Positions 10,326-19,655 of a DNA stretch of 43,701 nt are shown in pieces (the stretch's first letter is position 1; each line of letters starts with the position of its first letter). This DNA is from Chloroflexota bacterium. Its GTDB lineage: Bacteria > Chloroflexota > Dehalococcoidia > UBA2979. The translations under genes were made by a program, and so were the position numbers. The stretch lies in the NCBI GenBank assembly GCA_002718395.1, contig PBEG01000023.1, positions 1 to 43,701 on the forward strand. Reading direction: 5' to 3'. Under the pieces are notes generated by a model that had not been told where the DNA came from, did not search any database, and worked only from the letters and a program-made list of their open reading frames with translations.

Positions 10326-11306
10326 ATGATTAAGATAGCAATAATTGATGATTATACTTCTGATGCATCTGCATTAGCAGACTGGACACGTTTACCAGAT
10401 AATTATAGAGTAGATTTTTTTCAAGAGCACATCACTGATTTAAAAGAATTAATTGCAAGGTTAATTGAGTATGAAATTTTAGTTGTAATGAGAGAAAGAA
10501 CTCTAATTTCCAGCGACCTCATTACTGCATTACCGAATTTACAAATGATTATTACATCAGGGATGTATAATGCAGCAATTGATTTTTCTGCTGCCAAAGA
10601 AAACAAAGTGCTGATTTGTGGTACCGAATCTAGTGGTATTTCAACCACTGAGCAGACGTGGGCTTTAATCCTTGCTTTAACACACAATATTGTATCGGAA
10701 CATAATCATATGGTTGATGGTCTATGGCAACAATCCTTAGCCACAGAATTGAATCAAAAAAATCTAGGCATTATTGGTCTTGGTAGAATTGGTCTGGAAG
10801 TTGCAAAGATTGGATTTGCGTTTGGCATGAATGTTTTTGCGTGGAGCCAAAATTTAACTAAAGATTACGCAGAACAAAACGGAATCAATTTTATTAAATC
10901 CAAAGAAGAGATATGTGAAATTAGTGACGTACTTTCTTTGCATGTGAGACTATCTGAACGCACAATTAATTTAATTACAGCTAAAGAATTTTCAATAATG
11001 CGTAGTGATGCCTTTATAATTAATACTTCTAGAGGGCCTATAATAAATGAAATTGACCTAATTAAGGCTCTCAAGAGTCAAGTTATAGCAGGAGCTGGGT
11101 TAGATGTTTATGATAACGAGCCTTTGCCTAAAAACCATGCATTCAGAAAATTAAATAATGTAGTTCTATCACCGCATTTAGGTTATGGAACAAAAGAATT
11201 AATGACCAAATTTTTTAACCAAATTTTAGAAAATATTGAGGCATATATAATGAATAAGCCTATTCGGGTTATTACTGAACCACCTGATAGGAGTACGTAC
11301 AGCTAA
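10326..11306 (+). CDS. D-isomer-specific 2-hydroxyacid dehydrogenase
   Basis: NAD-binding GIIGLGRIGLEVAKIGFAFGM, NTSRGPIINEIDLIKAL, AGLDVYDNEPLP. Confidence 0.9.
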   Translation: MIKIAIIDDYTSDASALADWTRLPDNYRVDFFQEHITDLKELIARLIEYEILVVMRERTLISSDLITALPNLQMIITSGMYNAAIDFSAAKENKVLICGTESSGISTTEQTWALILALTHNIVSEHNHMVDGLWQQSLATELNQKNLGIIGLGRIGLEVAKIGFAFGMNVFAWSQNLTKDYAEQNGINFIKSKEEICEISDVLSLHVRLSERTINLITAKEFSIMRSDAFIINTSRGPIINEIDLIKALKSQVIAGAGLDVYDNEPLPKNHAFRKLNNVVLSPHLGYGTKELMTKFFNQILENIEAYIMNKPIRVITEPPDRSTYS

Positions 11307-11334
11307 ATTCATCACTGTTTTCAGATTGGATCTT

Positions 11335-11410
11335 TGGTGGACCTGGGGGGGCTCGAACCCCCGACCTCTACACTGCCAGTGTAGCGCTCTCCCAGCTGAG
11401 CTACAGGCCC
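11335..11410 (-). tRNA. tRNA-Ala (anticodon GGC), CCA encoded
   Basis: Reverse strand GGGCCTGTAGCTCAGCTGGGAGAGCGCTACACTGGCAGTGTAGAGGTCGGGGGTTCGAGCCCCCCCAGGTCCACCA; cloverleaf with CTACA-CTGGCAG-TGTAG anticodon arm. Confidence 0.97.
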
Positions 11411-11457
11411 ATTTTAAAATACTATCTTATATTTATATGAAAAAAAAGCAATTAGCA

Positions 11458-12174
11458 TTATAACGGTCTTTTAATTGCTATTCCTGATTTTCTTGGGAAA
11501 CGGTTAGGAGTTTTTTTAAATTTTTTGACTATAATTATAGCTTGATTATTTTCTGTAAAATTCTTTGGGAATTCAATAACATCAATAATTTCACATCCTA
11601 ATTCTTTAGAAGCATTTTCAACATTATTAACTTCATTTCTAGATTCAGAACCCTTGGGCGAAAAGAGCAAACCATTGATTGTTAATAAAGGCATTGCGTA
11701 CTCCATAAGAATACTTAAAGGCGCCACAGCTTTAGACACTGCATATTTATAGATATTCTTTTGTTCTTTTGCAAAATCTTCAACTCGTTGATTAATTGAA
11801 TTGAAATTACTTAACTCTAAGCTTTGAATGATGCCCTCAACAAATAAGCTCTTTTTTTTGTTGGCATCTAGCAAATCAACTTGATAATTTGCATTTATAA
11901 TACCTAAAATGATACCTGGTATGCCTGCACCAGTGCCTATATCTATTAAATTGGCTTTCTCTCCATTTGCATATTTATTAATGCACTGTACTAAAAATAA
12001 TGATTCACCTATATGTCTATCTACAATATCTTTTGAGCCTTTAATATTCGTAAATCCTTTTTGCACACCATCTGATGCAATGCTTGTACAATAATCACTC
12101 AGAAGAGATAATTTGTTATCATCTATATATATTTTTAATACTGAAGCGCATTCTTGGATTAATTGTTTGTACAT
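11458..12174 (-). CDS. rsmG: 16S rRNA (guanine(527)-N(7))-methyltransferase RsmG (GidB)
   Basis: LIDIGTGAGIPGIILGI, HIGESL, AVSKAVAPL. Confidence 0.93.
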   Translation of the reverse strand: MYKQLIQECASVLKIYIDDNKLSLLSDYCTSIASDGVQKGFTNIKGSKDIVDRHIGESLFLVQCINKYANGEKANLIDIGTGAGIPGIILGIINANYQVDLLDANKKKSLFVEGIIQSLELSNFNSINQRVEDFAKEQKNIYKYAVSKAVAPLSILMEYAMPLLTINGLLFSPKGSESRNEVNNVENASKELGCEIIDVIEFPKNFTENNQAIIIVKKFKKTPNRFPRKSGIAIKRPL

Positions 12175-12297
12175 CTTAATCTTCTATAAATCTTTCTTTG
12201 CATTGTTATCAATAAAACTTATTTTGTATAATAAATATACATATTTTTTGAATATTGTAATCATATCATTAGCTCAAATTATTTTGAATGGAAAAAG

Positions 12298-12786
12298 ATG
12301 AGTAGTAACGAATCAATGAACCCAGATGCATATTATGTTACAAAAGACGGTTTTAAGAAGCTAGAAAGAGATTTAGTGGAATTAAAAAACCAAAGACCTG
12401 CCATTGCTGAATCATTACGCGTTGCTATGCAAGATAAAGATTTTAGAGAGAACGCACCTCTGGATGCTGCGCGTGATGCACAAGCACATTTAGAAGCAAA
12501 GATTCGTAATATTGAGAGTCAGATTAGAATCGCTGTTATTATCAGTGCTGATGATAAGGGAGCTTCTGCACATATTGGATCAAAAATTAAATTATTAAAC
12601 TTAGAAAAAAAATCTGAACACTCATTTGAACTTGTTACCCCGTCTGAAGTTGATCCTAAGAATGGTAAAATATCGATTGAATCTCCTGTTGGCCTTGCAG
12701 CAAGTAATAAAAATGTTGGCGATCAAATTATTGTTAAAACACCAAGTGGAGATGTTAAATTTAAAATTATTGACGTCACTAATTAA
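12298..12786 (+). CDS. greA: Transcription elongation factor GreA
   Basis: YVTKDGFKKLERDLVELKNQRP…ENAPLDAARDAQAHLEAKIRNIE…SPVGLAASNKNVGDQIIVKTPSG. Confidence 0.95.
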   Translation: MSSNESMNPDAYYVTKDGFKKLERDLVELKNQRPAIAESLRVAMQDKDFRENAPLDAARDAQAHLEAKIRNIESQIRIAVIISADDKGASAHIGSKIKLLNLEKKSEHSFELVTPSEVDPKNGKISIESPVGLAASNKNVGDQIIVKTPSGDVKFKIIDVTN

Positions 12787-13675
12787 TTAATAGTACATCA
12801 ATCCCCATGCCTGCGAATAAAACAACTAAGTATATAATAGAGAATAAGAATAATTTTTTTGCTTGTTTGTCACTGTAATTTTTGTAAAGCTCAAATGCAT
12901 ATTTGATAAATAGTATATTAATAAAAATTGCTGATCCAAAATAAATAAAACTTAGCCCTGCAATTAATCCAAAGATTATCGAAATGCATACTAAAGCTAT
13001 TGCATAGAGCAAAATAAGCTTACATGCTTCAATTTTTCCAACAACTACAGGCAACATAGGTACTTTTGCAGATGAGTAGTCATCTTCTTTTAATAAAGCC
13101 AATGCCCAAAAATGAGCAGGGGTCCAGTAAAATACGATTAAAAAAAGTAAAATTGCTTCAAGAGAAATTTGATTTTGAACAGCACCCCAGCCGATCATTG
13201 GTGGAGTCGAGCCAGCAGCGCCTCCTATTACTATATTTTGAACAGTTCTTCTCTTTAAATAAGCCGTATAAATAATTGCATAAAAGAAAATAGAAAACAA
13301 AGTAATCAAAGCTGCCATCATGTTGATCGTAAAATATAGCTGCACTATTGCTATAGAACTCAAAGTTATTCCTAGAATCAAAGCATGTTGTTCCGGTAAA
13401 ATATTTTTTGGAAGTGGTCTATTGCTTGTTCTTTTCATTAATTTATCAATATCCCTATCTAAATAGTGATTCATTGAGTTTGCGCCGCCTGCAGCTAGAC
13501 TGCCTCCAAAAATCGTATAGAACATCAGTTGAAATTCAGGTAGTTCATTAGCAGCAAGAATCATTGCAGGTATTGTTGTAACAAGTAACAACCAAATAAT
13601 ACCAGGCTTAGTTAAGGCAATATAACTTGGTAATAGTTGCAGATGTCTTTGATAATTTTTCATAAAATTTTTCAA
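12779..13675 (-). CDS. ctaB: Protoheme IX farnesyltransferase (heme O synthase)
   Basis: UbiA-family polytopic protein; GGSLAAGGANSMNHYLDRDIDKLMKRTSNRPLP and ALIL; next to ccm/cox genes. Confidence 0.95.
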   Translation of the reverse strand: MKNFMKNYQRHLQLLPSYIALTKPGIIWLLLVTTIPAMILAANELPEFQLMFYTIFGGSLAAGGANSMNHYLDRDIDKLMKRTSNRPLPKNILPEQHALILGITLSSIAIVQLYFTINMMAALITLFSIFFYAIIYTAYLKRRTVQNIVIGGAAGSTPPMIGWGAVQNQISLEAILLFLIVFYWTPAHFWALALLKEDDYSSAKVPMLPVVVGKIEACKLILLYAIALVCISIIFGLIAGLSFIYFGSAIFINILFIKYAFELYKNYSDKQAKKLFLFSIIYLVVLFAGMGIDVLLIN

Positions 13676-13677
13676 AA

Positions 13678-13809
13678 TTATTTATTATTTGTTATGTTTT
13701 TTATCTCATCTTCAATTTCATTAATTTTTATGTTCATATAAATTAATAAGCTGAAAATAATAATCCAAAGTCCAGTATAACCAATAAATAGATAGAACAG
13801 GTTATTCAA
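13678..13809 (-). CDS. ccmD: CcmD-like small heme exporter subunit (43 aa)
   Basis: Read from the sequence, below the ORF-track length cutoff: TTG start right after the ccmC stop with AAGGAGG upstream; MNNLFYLFIGYTGLWIIIFSLLIYMNIKINEIEDEIKNITNNK (one TM plus charged tail). Confidence 0.8.
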   Translation of the reverse strand: MNNLFYLFIGYTGLWIIIFSLLIYMNIKINEIEDEIKNITNNK

Positions 13810-14538
13810 TTAAACCTCCTTTAATTTTTTTGTCATAACTTTTTTTATTTCGTACTGATTTTTTATAATACGTACATTTATAGTAATAAGCCAAAATACC
13901 AAAATGATGATTGCAATGATACTAATTAATAAAACAGTAACCATTTCAGTAGGTAATCTTTCTTCACTTACAGGAGCTAAAACAATAGGTTGTGGATGCA
14001 AGGTTCTCCACCATCTCACAGACATATTAATAAGAGGGATGTCTAAAAATGATATAGCACCAATGAAAGCAGCTATTTTTGAATACCTTCCTTCGCCAAG
14101 TGGATCTAAGGCATGTATGAGCAAATATCCTACATATAAAAGTAATAAAATGAGCGTACTAGTTAACCGAGCATCCCATGTCCACCATACACCCCAAACA
14201 GGTTTTCCCCATGCCATTCCTGACCATAAACATATGCAAGTAAATATAATACCAATGATTGCACTTGCTTTGGCCCAATGATTATATATTGGTTGTTTTT
14301 TCCAAAGGAAGAAAACTGAAAACAAACAAGTGAGTCCAAAGCAAAAATATGATGCAAGTGCTGTCGGTAAGTGAAAATAAAAAATTCTTTGAACGTCTCC
14401 TTCAACAACTTCAGTAGGGGCATATAAAAATGCTCCAGCTAAAAAAGCGATTATTAATATGAAAGAAATAACAGGAAGTAATTTCTGAACAAAAAAATAA
14501 GAAGGAAATTTTTCAAGAATGGTTTCTAAATTATTCAT
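13810..14538 (-). CDS. ccmC: Heme exporter protein C
   Basis: GMAWGKPVWGVWWTWDARLTSTLILLLLYVGY tryptophan-rich motif; FYFHLPTALASY; SVRWWRTLHP. Confidence 0.96.
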   Translation of the reverse strand: MNNLETILEKFPSYFFVQKLLPVISFILIIAFLAGAFLYAPTEVVEGDVQRIFYFHLPTALASYFCFGLTCLFSVFFLWKKQPIYNHWAKASAIIGIIFTCICLWSGMAWGKPVWGVWWTWDARLTSTLILLLLYVGYLLIHALDPLGEGRYSKIAAFIGAISFLDIPLINMSVRWWRTLHPQPIVLAPVSEERLPTEMVTVLLISIIAIIILVFWLITINVRIIKNQYEIKKVMTKKLKEV

Positions 14539-15194
14539 TATTCATCAATTATAAATTGAAATAGTATTATGCTCATTATAGTTTGCCAAAAAGAAAATAA
14601 AGTTCCTAATAAAAGCCAATGTTGCTCTACATCGATTAATCCAATTAAAACAAATGTGATTCTAGTAGCAGCAAGCAACAATGGAATTAGTAAAGGGACG
14701 ACAATGATGTAAGTTAAAAAAGTTCCAGATTGATTTTTGTAGCTTAAAGGCGACAAACATGTTAGTAAAGAAATCATACCTAAAGAAATAATGATGATTG
14801 GTAAAATCATTCTAAAATCTACAATTTGAATATTAAAAAATAATAATGCTGCTAATAACAATACAGATTCAATAATAAGAATAAATAAAAAGTTTGTCGT
14901 TGTTTTACTTATTGCAATTAAGGTGAATGGGACATTTAAAATTTTTAAAGCATATATTATGCCATTATCTAATTCTTGTTCAAAGCTTTTGTTTGTCACT
15001 AAAATTCCACAAAATAAGAAGGTTATCCATAATAATCCAGGAAGTATTGTTTTCGCATCCAGCATAAATAAATCAATTGTCAGATTATAAAAAATAATTG
15101 ATGTCAATCCAAATGCTATTCCAGAAAATAATGAATTAAATTCTTTTCTGCTTATCAGAAAGTCCTTTTTAAAAAGTATTCTCATTTTTTTCAT
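14538..15194 (-). CDS. ccmB: Heme exporter protein B
   Basis: Six TM segments, LLWITFLFCGILVTNKSFEQELDNG; between ccmA and ccmC. Confidence 0.88.
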   Translation of the reverse strand: MKKMRILFKKDFLISRKEFNSLFSGIAFGLTSIIFYNLTIDLFMLDAKTILPGLLWITFLFCGILVTNKSFEQELDNGIIYALKILNVPFTLIAISKTTTNFLFILIIESVLLLAALLFFNIQIVDFRMILPIIIISLGMISLLTCLSPLSYKNQSGTFLTYIIVVPLLIPLLLAATRITFVLIGLIDVEQHWLLLGTLFSFWQTIMSIILFQFIIDE

Positions 15195-15196
15195 TT

Positions 15197-15850
15197 TTAG
15201 ATCTCTTTTATTTCAATTTTATTGTTCTTTATTTCAATTATTTTTGAAGCCCAACTACTTATATTGTCTATGTCATGCGTTGCAACTATAATTGTTAAAT
15301 CGTCTTTGCAAAATATTTTATTCATCAATGTTTTTTTTGAATTGTGATCTAGATTTTTTGTCGGCTCATCTAAAAGTAATATTTTTTGCTCTTTGATATT
15401 TAATAAGGATCTTATTAAATTTATACGTTGTTGCATGCCTGAGGAGAGTAAATCAATTTGAGCGTTAACAATATGATTGCAAGCAAATATTTCAAGCAGT
15501 TTGCCTATTTCATTTGTAGGATTTTTAATGGGCATTAACTTTGCATAAAATTCTAAATTCTCGAAAACTGATAATCTTTGTTCGAGCATTAGCTCATCTA
15601 TGCAAATGCCTATAGCAGGTTTTTCAATGTTGTTATTGTGCATATCACATTCATCGATTTGTACAATTCCCGAAGTTGGCTTTAATAAGCCAGAAATGAT
15701 TTTGATTAATGTTGTTTTCCCAGTTCCATTTTCACCAATTAATGCAATTTTTTCTCCTTTTTTAACTTCAAAATTAATATTTTCCAGTACAGGTTGATTT
15801 CCAAAGTTTTTATTTAGGTTGCTTGTGATTAATATCGGAGCTTTATTCAT
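15197..15850 (-). CDS. ccmA: Heme ABC exporter ATP-binding protein CcmA
   Basis: Walker A GENGTGKTTLIK, signature LSSGMQQRINLIRSLL, Walker B ILLLDEPTKNLD. Confidence 0.92.
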   Translation of the reverse strand: MNKAPILITSNLNKNFGNQPVLENINFEVKKGEKIALIGENGTGKTTLIKIISGLLKPTSGIVQIDECDMHNNNIEKPAIGICIDELMLEQRLSVFENLEFYAKLMPIKNPTNEIGKLLEIFACNHIVNAQIDLLSSGMQQRINLIRSLLNIKEQKILLLDEPTKNLDHNSKKTLMNKIFCKDDLTIIVATHDIDNISSWASKIIEIKNNKIEIKEI

Positions 15851-16838
15851 TTTTCCCTCTAGCTTTTATAATTAGGAATGTAAGACTTGATGAGATAATA
15901 ATAATTGAAATAATTGCAAAAATATTGTTTTGTGCAAGAAAAAAGTTTTTTTCTATAAAAATTTTATTTATCAACAACTCTGCTTTTGTTCCTTTTGATA
16001 TATTTTCAGCTTGAAATACCAGCATCCTTTCTTTTTCAAAGAATTGTTCACCTTTTTTTTGGAAGTCTTTTATTGGAATTATTTCTTTTGAAAACCTTGT
16101 CGGAATGATTACTTCAATAATGTTTGTGTCATAGATGCTAGTAAAAATAAAGCTATATGCATTGGAATTAGATAAAGCTGTTGTATGGATAGTTGAAATT
16201 GTATTCATCCCTGGGAGAATAGGCATTGCAATATTCAAGAAATTATCATTTTGTAAAAAACGATCATTACCCAAATTTCCTACGGCATTAATTGTATCAT
16301 TTAATAGATGCATTTTATAAGTTGGAGTAAATTGATCGTCAAAAAAATATGTCCAATTTTGAGTATTTCTAATTATATCTTCTCTGATGAATGTAATTTC
16401 TTTTTTTGAATAGTCTATCTTGCTTAAAGTAAATTTTGTAACAATGTTTTCTATAAGAGGCAACTTATTGCTCTTTTCAAAAATTGCCACATCAATTGTT
16501 ATTGATTCATTAATTTTTGCAGAATAATCATAATAGTCGCTAATGTACTTTATGTTCTGATAAATGGTTTCAGTAAAATACAAATCTTTTTCTTGATAGT
16601 TTGTAAAAAACATATAATAACCGTTTAATGCAATTGTCGATTGCTTTGATTGTTCTCCAGATTCATGTATTGTAATGAGATTGATTACTAATTCTTTTGG
16701 TATTTTTTTTTCGTCTATGTGAGTTATTTGTCCAGAAATCGCTATAAAATTATTTTGCGCTTTTGATATTTTCTCAGCAGGGAATATGAATATCATGCTT
16801 AGTGTAAATACAGCAATTGATATCAATGTAATTTTCAT
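15843..16838 (-). CDS. Secreted/membrane-anchored protein of unknown function embedded in the ccm operon
   Basis: 331 aa, N-terminal signal peptide, beta-rich ectodomain, one C-terminal TM segment; overlaps ccmA start and abuts ccmH. Confidence 0.65.
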   Translation of the reverse strand: MKITLISIAVFTLSMIFIFPAEKISKAQNNFIAISGQITHIDEKKIPKELVINLITIHESGEQSKQSTIALNGYYMFFTNYQEKDLYFTETIYQNIKYISDYYDYSAKINESITIDVAIFEKSNKLPLIENIVTKFTLSKIDYSKKEITFIREDIIRNTQNWTYFFDDQFTPTYKMHLLNDTINAVGNLGNDRFLQNDNFLNIAMPILPGMNTISTIHTTALSNSNAYSFIFTSIYDTNIIEVIIPTRFSKEIIPIKDFQKKGEQFFEKERMLVFQAENISKGTKAELLINKIFIEKNFFLAQNNIFAIISIIIISSSLTFLIIKARGKNE

Positions 16839-16841
16839 TAT

Positions 16842-17249
16842 TTATCTTAATTTAAATTTGTTGAATATAAAAATTGATATAGTAGTAAATACTAGACATA
16901 TAAAACTAAATGCAAAGTAAATAATTCTATTCGTTTCATTTAAAATCTCATTTCCGTATCTTGTCTTAAAAAAATTGATAATTGCATCATCTTGTTTGCC
17001 AGATTGTACTTGTTCGTTTATGCTTTTTTTCATTTCTCTACATATCGGCAATTCGCATAATTTTAATGTTATACCATCGCATGATGGACAGCGAAGTTGA
17101 TTTTCTAGATTAGATATTCTTTTCTCCGAATCAGTATTGATATTTGTAATGGAATTTTTTTGAATATTTTGACTTGTATTAATTATTGCAAATCCGATAG
17201 TAATTATTAATATCAATGGAATAGATTGCAAAAATATTTTTTTATTCAT
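16842..17249 (-). CDS. ccmH: Cytochrome c maturation protein CcmH (CycL-type)
   Basis: LRCPSCDG…RYGNEIL pattern; ATG at 17249 immediately downstream of the ccmF stop (ORF track start is further upstream). Confidence 0.85.
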   Translation of the reverse strand: MNKKIFLQSIPLILIITIGFAIINTSQNIQKNSITNINTDSEKRISNLENQLRCPSCDGITLKLCELPICREMKKSINEQVQSGKQDDAIINFFKTRYGNEILNETNRIIYFAFSFICLVFTTISIFIFNKFKLR

Positions 17250-17250
17250 T

Positions 17251-19185
17251 TTATGTCTCTTTGGATTGAACAAGTGAAATACCGATTCCAAATAAATAAA
17301 GTGCGCCGCCAAACCATAATAAGTTAATAAAAGGATTAATGTAAATATGAAATTGAGAGCTTAATTCTTCGTTCCAAGTTTGAACGAATAAGTAGATATC
17401 TTTTGTGATGCCTCTTTTGATATCTACAACACCCACCGGTTGAGTTGGATTATTCGTAAAGAATCTTTTGCCTGGAGCTAATTCAGCGACCATATTATTT
17501 TTTTTGAACATTGCAATATTTGCATTAACTTCCATATTAATGCCATTTTTATTTATTTCTTCATAAGTTAGAGAATTGTAGATAATTTTATATTCGCCTA
17601 ATTGCAATTCATCTCCTGGTTTAATAGTAAATTGTTGATGTGTTTGAAATGCAGTAGCACTAATTGCTCCGATAGTAAAAATTGCAACACCAATATGTGT
17701 TAAGTGGCTTGCTTGCTTGTTGAAAATTGCTTTAACATTATTTTTTGATTTCAATAAATTTACATAAATAGAATACAATGATCCATAGCAGATTATTATG
17801 GAGCAGCCAATTCCAAAAATTGGTAGGAATTTATTGAAATTTGTTGCAAGCGAAATAAATAAAAATGGCAATAACATTACTGTGAAATAAATTATTCTTT
17901 TATAACTCTTTTTTTTACTTTCATATTTTGATGGAAGAATTGACGAAATAGATAGTGCAATTATAAGCAACAATAACAATGATCCGATTGTTTGGTTATA
18001 AAAACTTGGGCTAATAATAATTTTTTCTTGCTTAATAATTTCAAATACTATTGGCAAAATGAGCGTCGAAACAATAGATAAAGTAATTAATAAATTAATG
18101 AATGCATTAAAGATTAGAGTGCTTTCTTTACTTAATAGTCCAGGTATCCTTAATTTTTCTATAGGGCTGATAGACATGAGTGCATAAATATTCAAGAGAA
18201 CCAAAAAAGTGAGATAAATTAAATAATAAAAACCGGTGTCGGATTGAGCGAAAGAATGCACAGAGTCTATGGCACCACTTCTTACATTGAAAGTGGTAAA
18301 AATTGCTAGGATAAATCCTAGAGAGCCAAGAAAAACATTCATATGAGCAAATGCTTTTTTCTGATTTTTAAAATAAGAAATATGTAATAATGCAATCATT
18401 GGTAATAATGCAAGTACTGCACTGTTTTCAACTGGATCCCATCCCCAAAAACCACCCCAGCCAAGAACAGTATATGCCCACCATGCACCCAATAGATTGC
18501 CAAGGGTGAGTAAAAAAATTGCTAGCAGTATCCATTTTCTAATTAATAATGTCCAGTCAATCAATAGATTATTACGTCTAGATATTGCTACGCTGGTTGC
18601 AATTGTAAATGGGATAACTGTTGAAGCTAAACCGCTTAGTAAAATTGGAGGGTGAATGAGCATTGCAGGATCTACAAGTAAAGGATTTAAGCCTAATCCT
18701 TCGATTTGTTCAATTGTTGATATTTTGAATGGTTGTGAAAAGAAAACTAATGGAATGAGCATAAATATTAATATTGCAGAAAAAATTGTCATAATATGAA
18801 ATGCAATTTTAGTAAATACTCTTAAAGAAGTTCGTAAAAATATCGCTATCATTGATGTTAATAAAAATAACCAAAATAACAAAGAGCCTTCTTGACTACT
18901 ATATAACGATGCCCATTTGTACTTGAGTTCTAGATCGGTAGATGACACGCCATATACATAGCTAAGATTAAATTCATTATTAATTATTGCAAGAAACAAT
19001 AAAATGCTACTAACTAAAATTAACAATGCGATTAAATAAAAAATATATTTAATCGTAATTTGAATTTGAACTTTGTTATTTTGTTTATTAATAAATTGAT
19101 AGCAACAAGATAAAAATATAGTAATTGCTAGAATTAAGCTAAAGAATAAACTAATGTAACCAATTGTTGAAATCAAATAGGTCAT
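17251..19185 (-). CDS. ccmF: Heme lyase CcmF/NrfE family
   Basis: WWAYTVLGWGGFWGWDPVENSA motif, HPPILLSGL, NVRSGAIDSVHSFAQSD; ATG at 19185 preceded by GAGGTGATCAA. Confidence 0.96.
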   Translation of the reverse strand: MTYLISTIGYISLFFSLILAITIFLSCCYQFINKQNNKVQIQITIKYIFYLIALLILVSSILLFLAIINNEFNLSYVYGVSSTDLELKYKWASLYSSQEGSLLFWLFLLTSMIAIFLRTSLRVFTKIAFHIMTIFSAILIFMLIPLVFFSQPFKISTIEQIEGLGLNPLLVDPAMLIHPPILLSGLASTVIPFTIATSVAISRRNNLLIDWTLLIRKWILLAIFLLTLGNLLGAWWAYTVLGWGGFWGWDPVENSAVLALLPMIALLHISYFKNQKKAFAHMNVFLGSLGFILAIFTTFNVRSGAIDSVHSFAQSDTGFYYLIYLTFLVLLNIYALMSISPIEKLRIPGLLSKESTLIFNAFINLLITLSIVSTLILPIVFEIIKQEKIIISPSFYNQTIGSLLLLLIIALSISSILPSKYESKKKSYKRIIYFTVMLLPFLFISLATNFNKFLPIFGIGCSIIICYGSLYSIYVNLLKSKNNVKAIFNKQASHLTHIGVAIFTIGAISATAFQTHQQFTIKPGDELQLGEYKIIYNSLTYEEINKNGINMEVNANIAMFKKNNMVAELAPGKRFFTNNPTQPVGVVDIKRGITKDIYLFVQTWNEELSSQFHIYINPFINLLWFGGALYLFGIGISLVQSKET

Positions 19186-19189
19186 TTGA

Positions 19190-19630
19190 TCACCTCGGGT
19201 AATCTGGAACATATACATCAGCATCTTCTAAATCTGTAAGAAATTCATTCTCATGTTTTACAATTACTGACTTCGATCTTATTTCTTCTTTGCTGATAGC
19301 AAGACCCTCAGCAATAATGAAAGTTCGTGGACCAAACAGGCTTGGCAACATACCTTCATGAGTTACAGAAATCTTTGTATTATTTTCTCCAAAAATCTCA
19401 AACTTTGTTATGCCTAGATCGTTATATTTAATTGATTTTTCTACTACTCTACCACCAACTCTTATTCGTAGATTTGGATTGTAATCTTTTTGAATAAATT
19501 CCTCAGGAGTCAGATAATAGGTAAATGCATTATTTGCAGAATAAACTGCAAAAACAATAAATAGAATAGTGCTAATAATCATTAATAAAATTAATTGTGT
19601 TTTCGCATTATAAAAATTAATTTTTTTCAT
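19190..19630 (-). CDS. ccmE: Cytochrome c maturation heme chaperone CcmE
   Basis: N-terminal TM, TPEEFI…RVGGRVVEKSI… heme-binding region VKHENEF. Confidence 0.88.
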   Translation of the reverse strand: MKKINFYNAKTQLILLMIISTILFIVFAVYSANNAFTYYLTPEEFIQKDYNPNLRIRVGGRVVEKSIKYNDLGITKFEIFGENNTKISVTHEGMLPSLFGPRTFIIAEGLAISKEEIRSKSVIVKHENEFLTDLEDADVYVPDYPR

Positions 19631-19655
19631 ATTCGTGATCTTTCATAGTTTTTTA

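Noticed and set aside
12113-12301. 62-aa plus-strand ORF between rsmG and greA
   Set aside because: Overlaps the antisense 5' end of rsmG and the intergenic region; low-complexity Ile/Leu/Tyr-rich composition typical of AT-rich noise.
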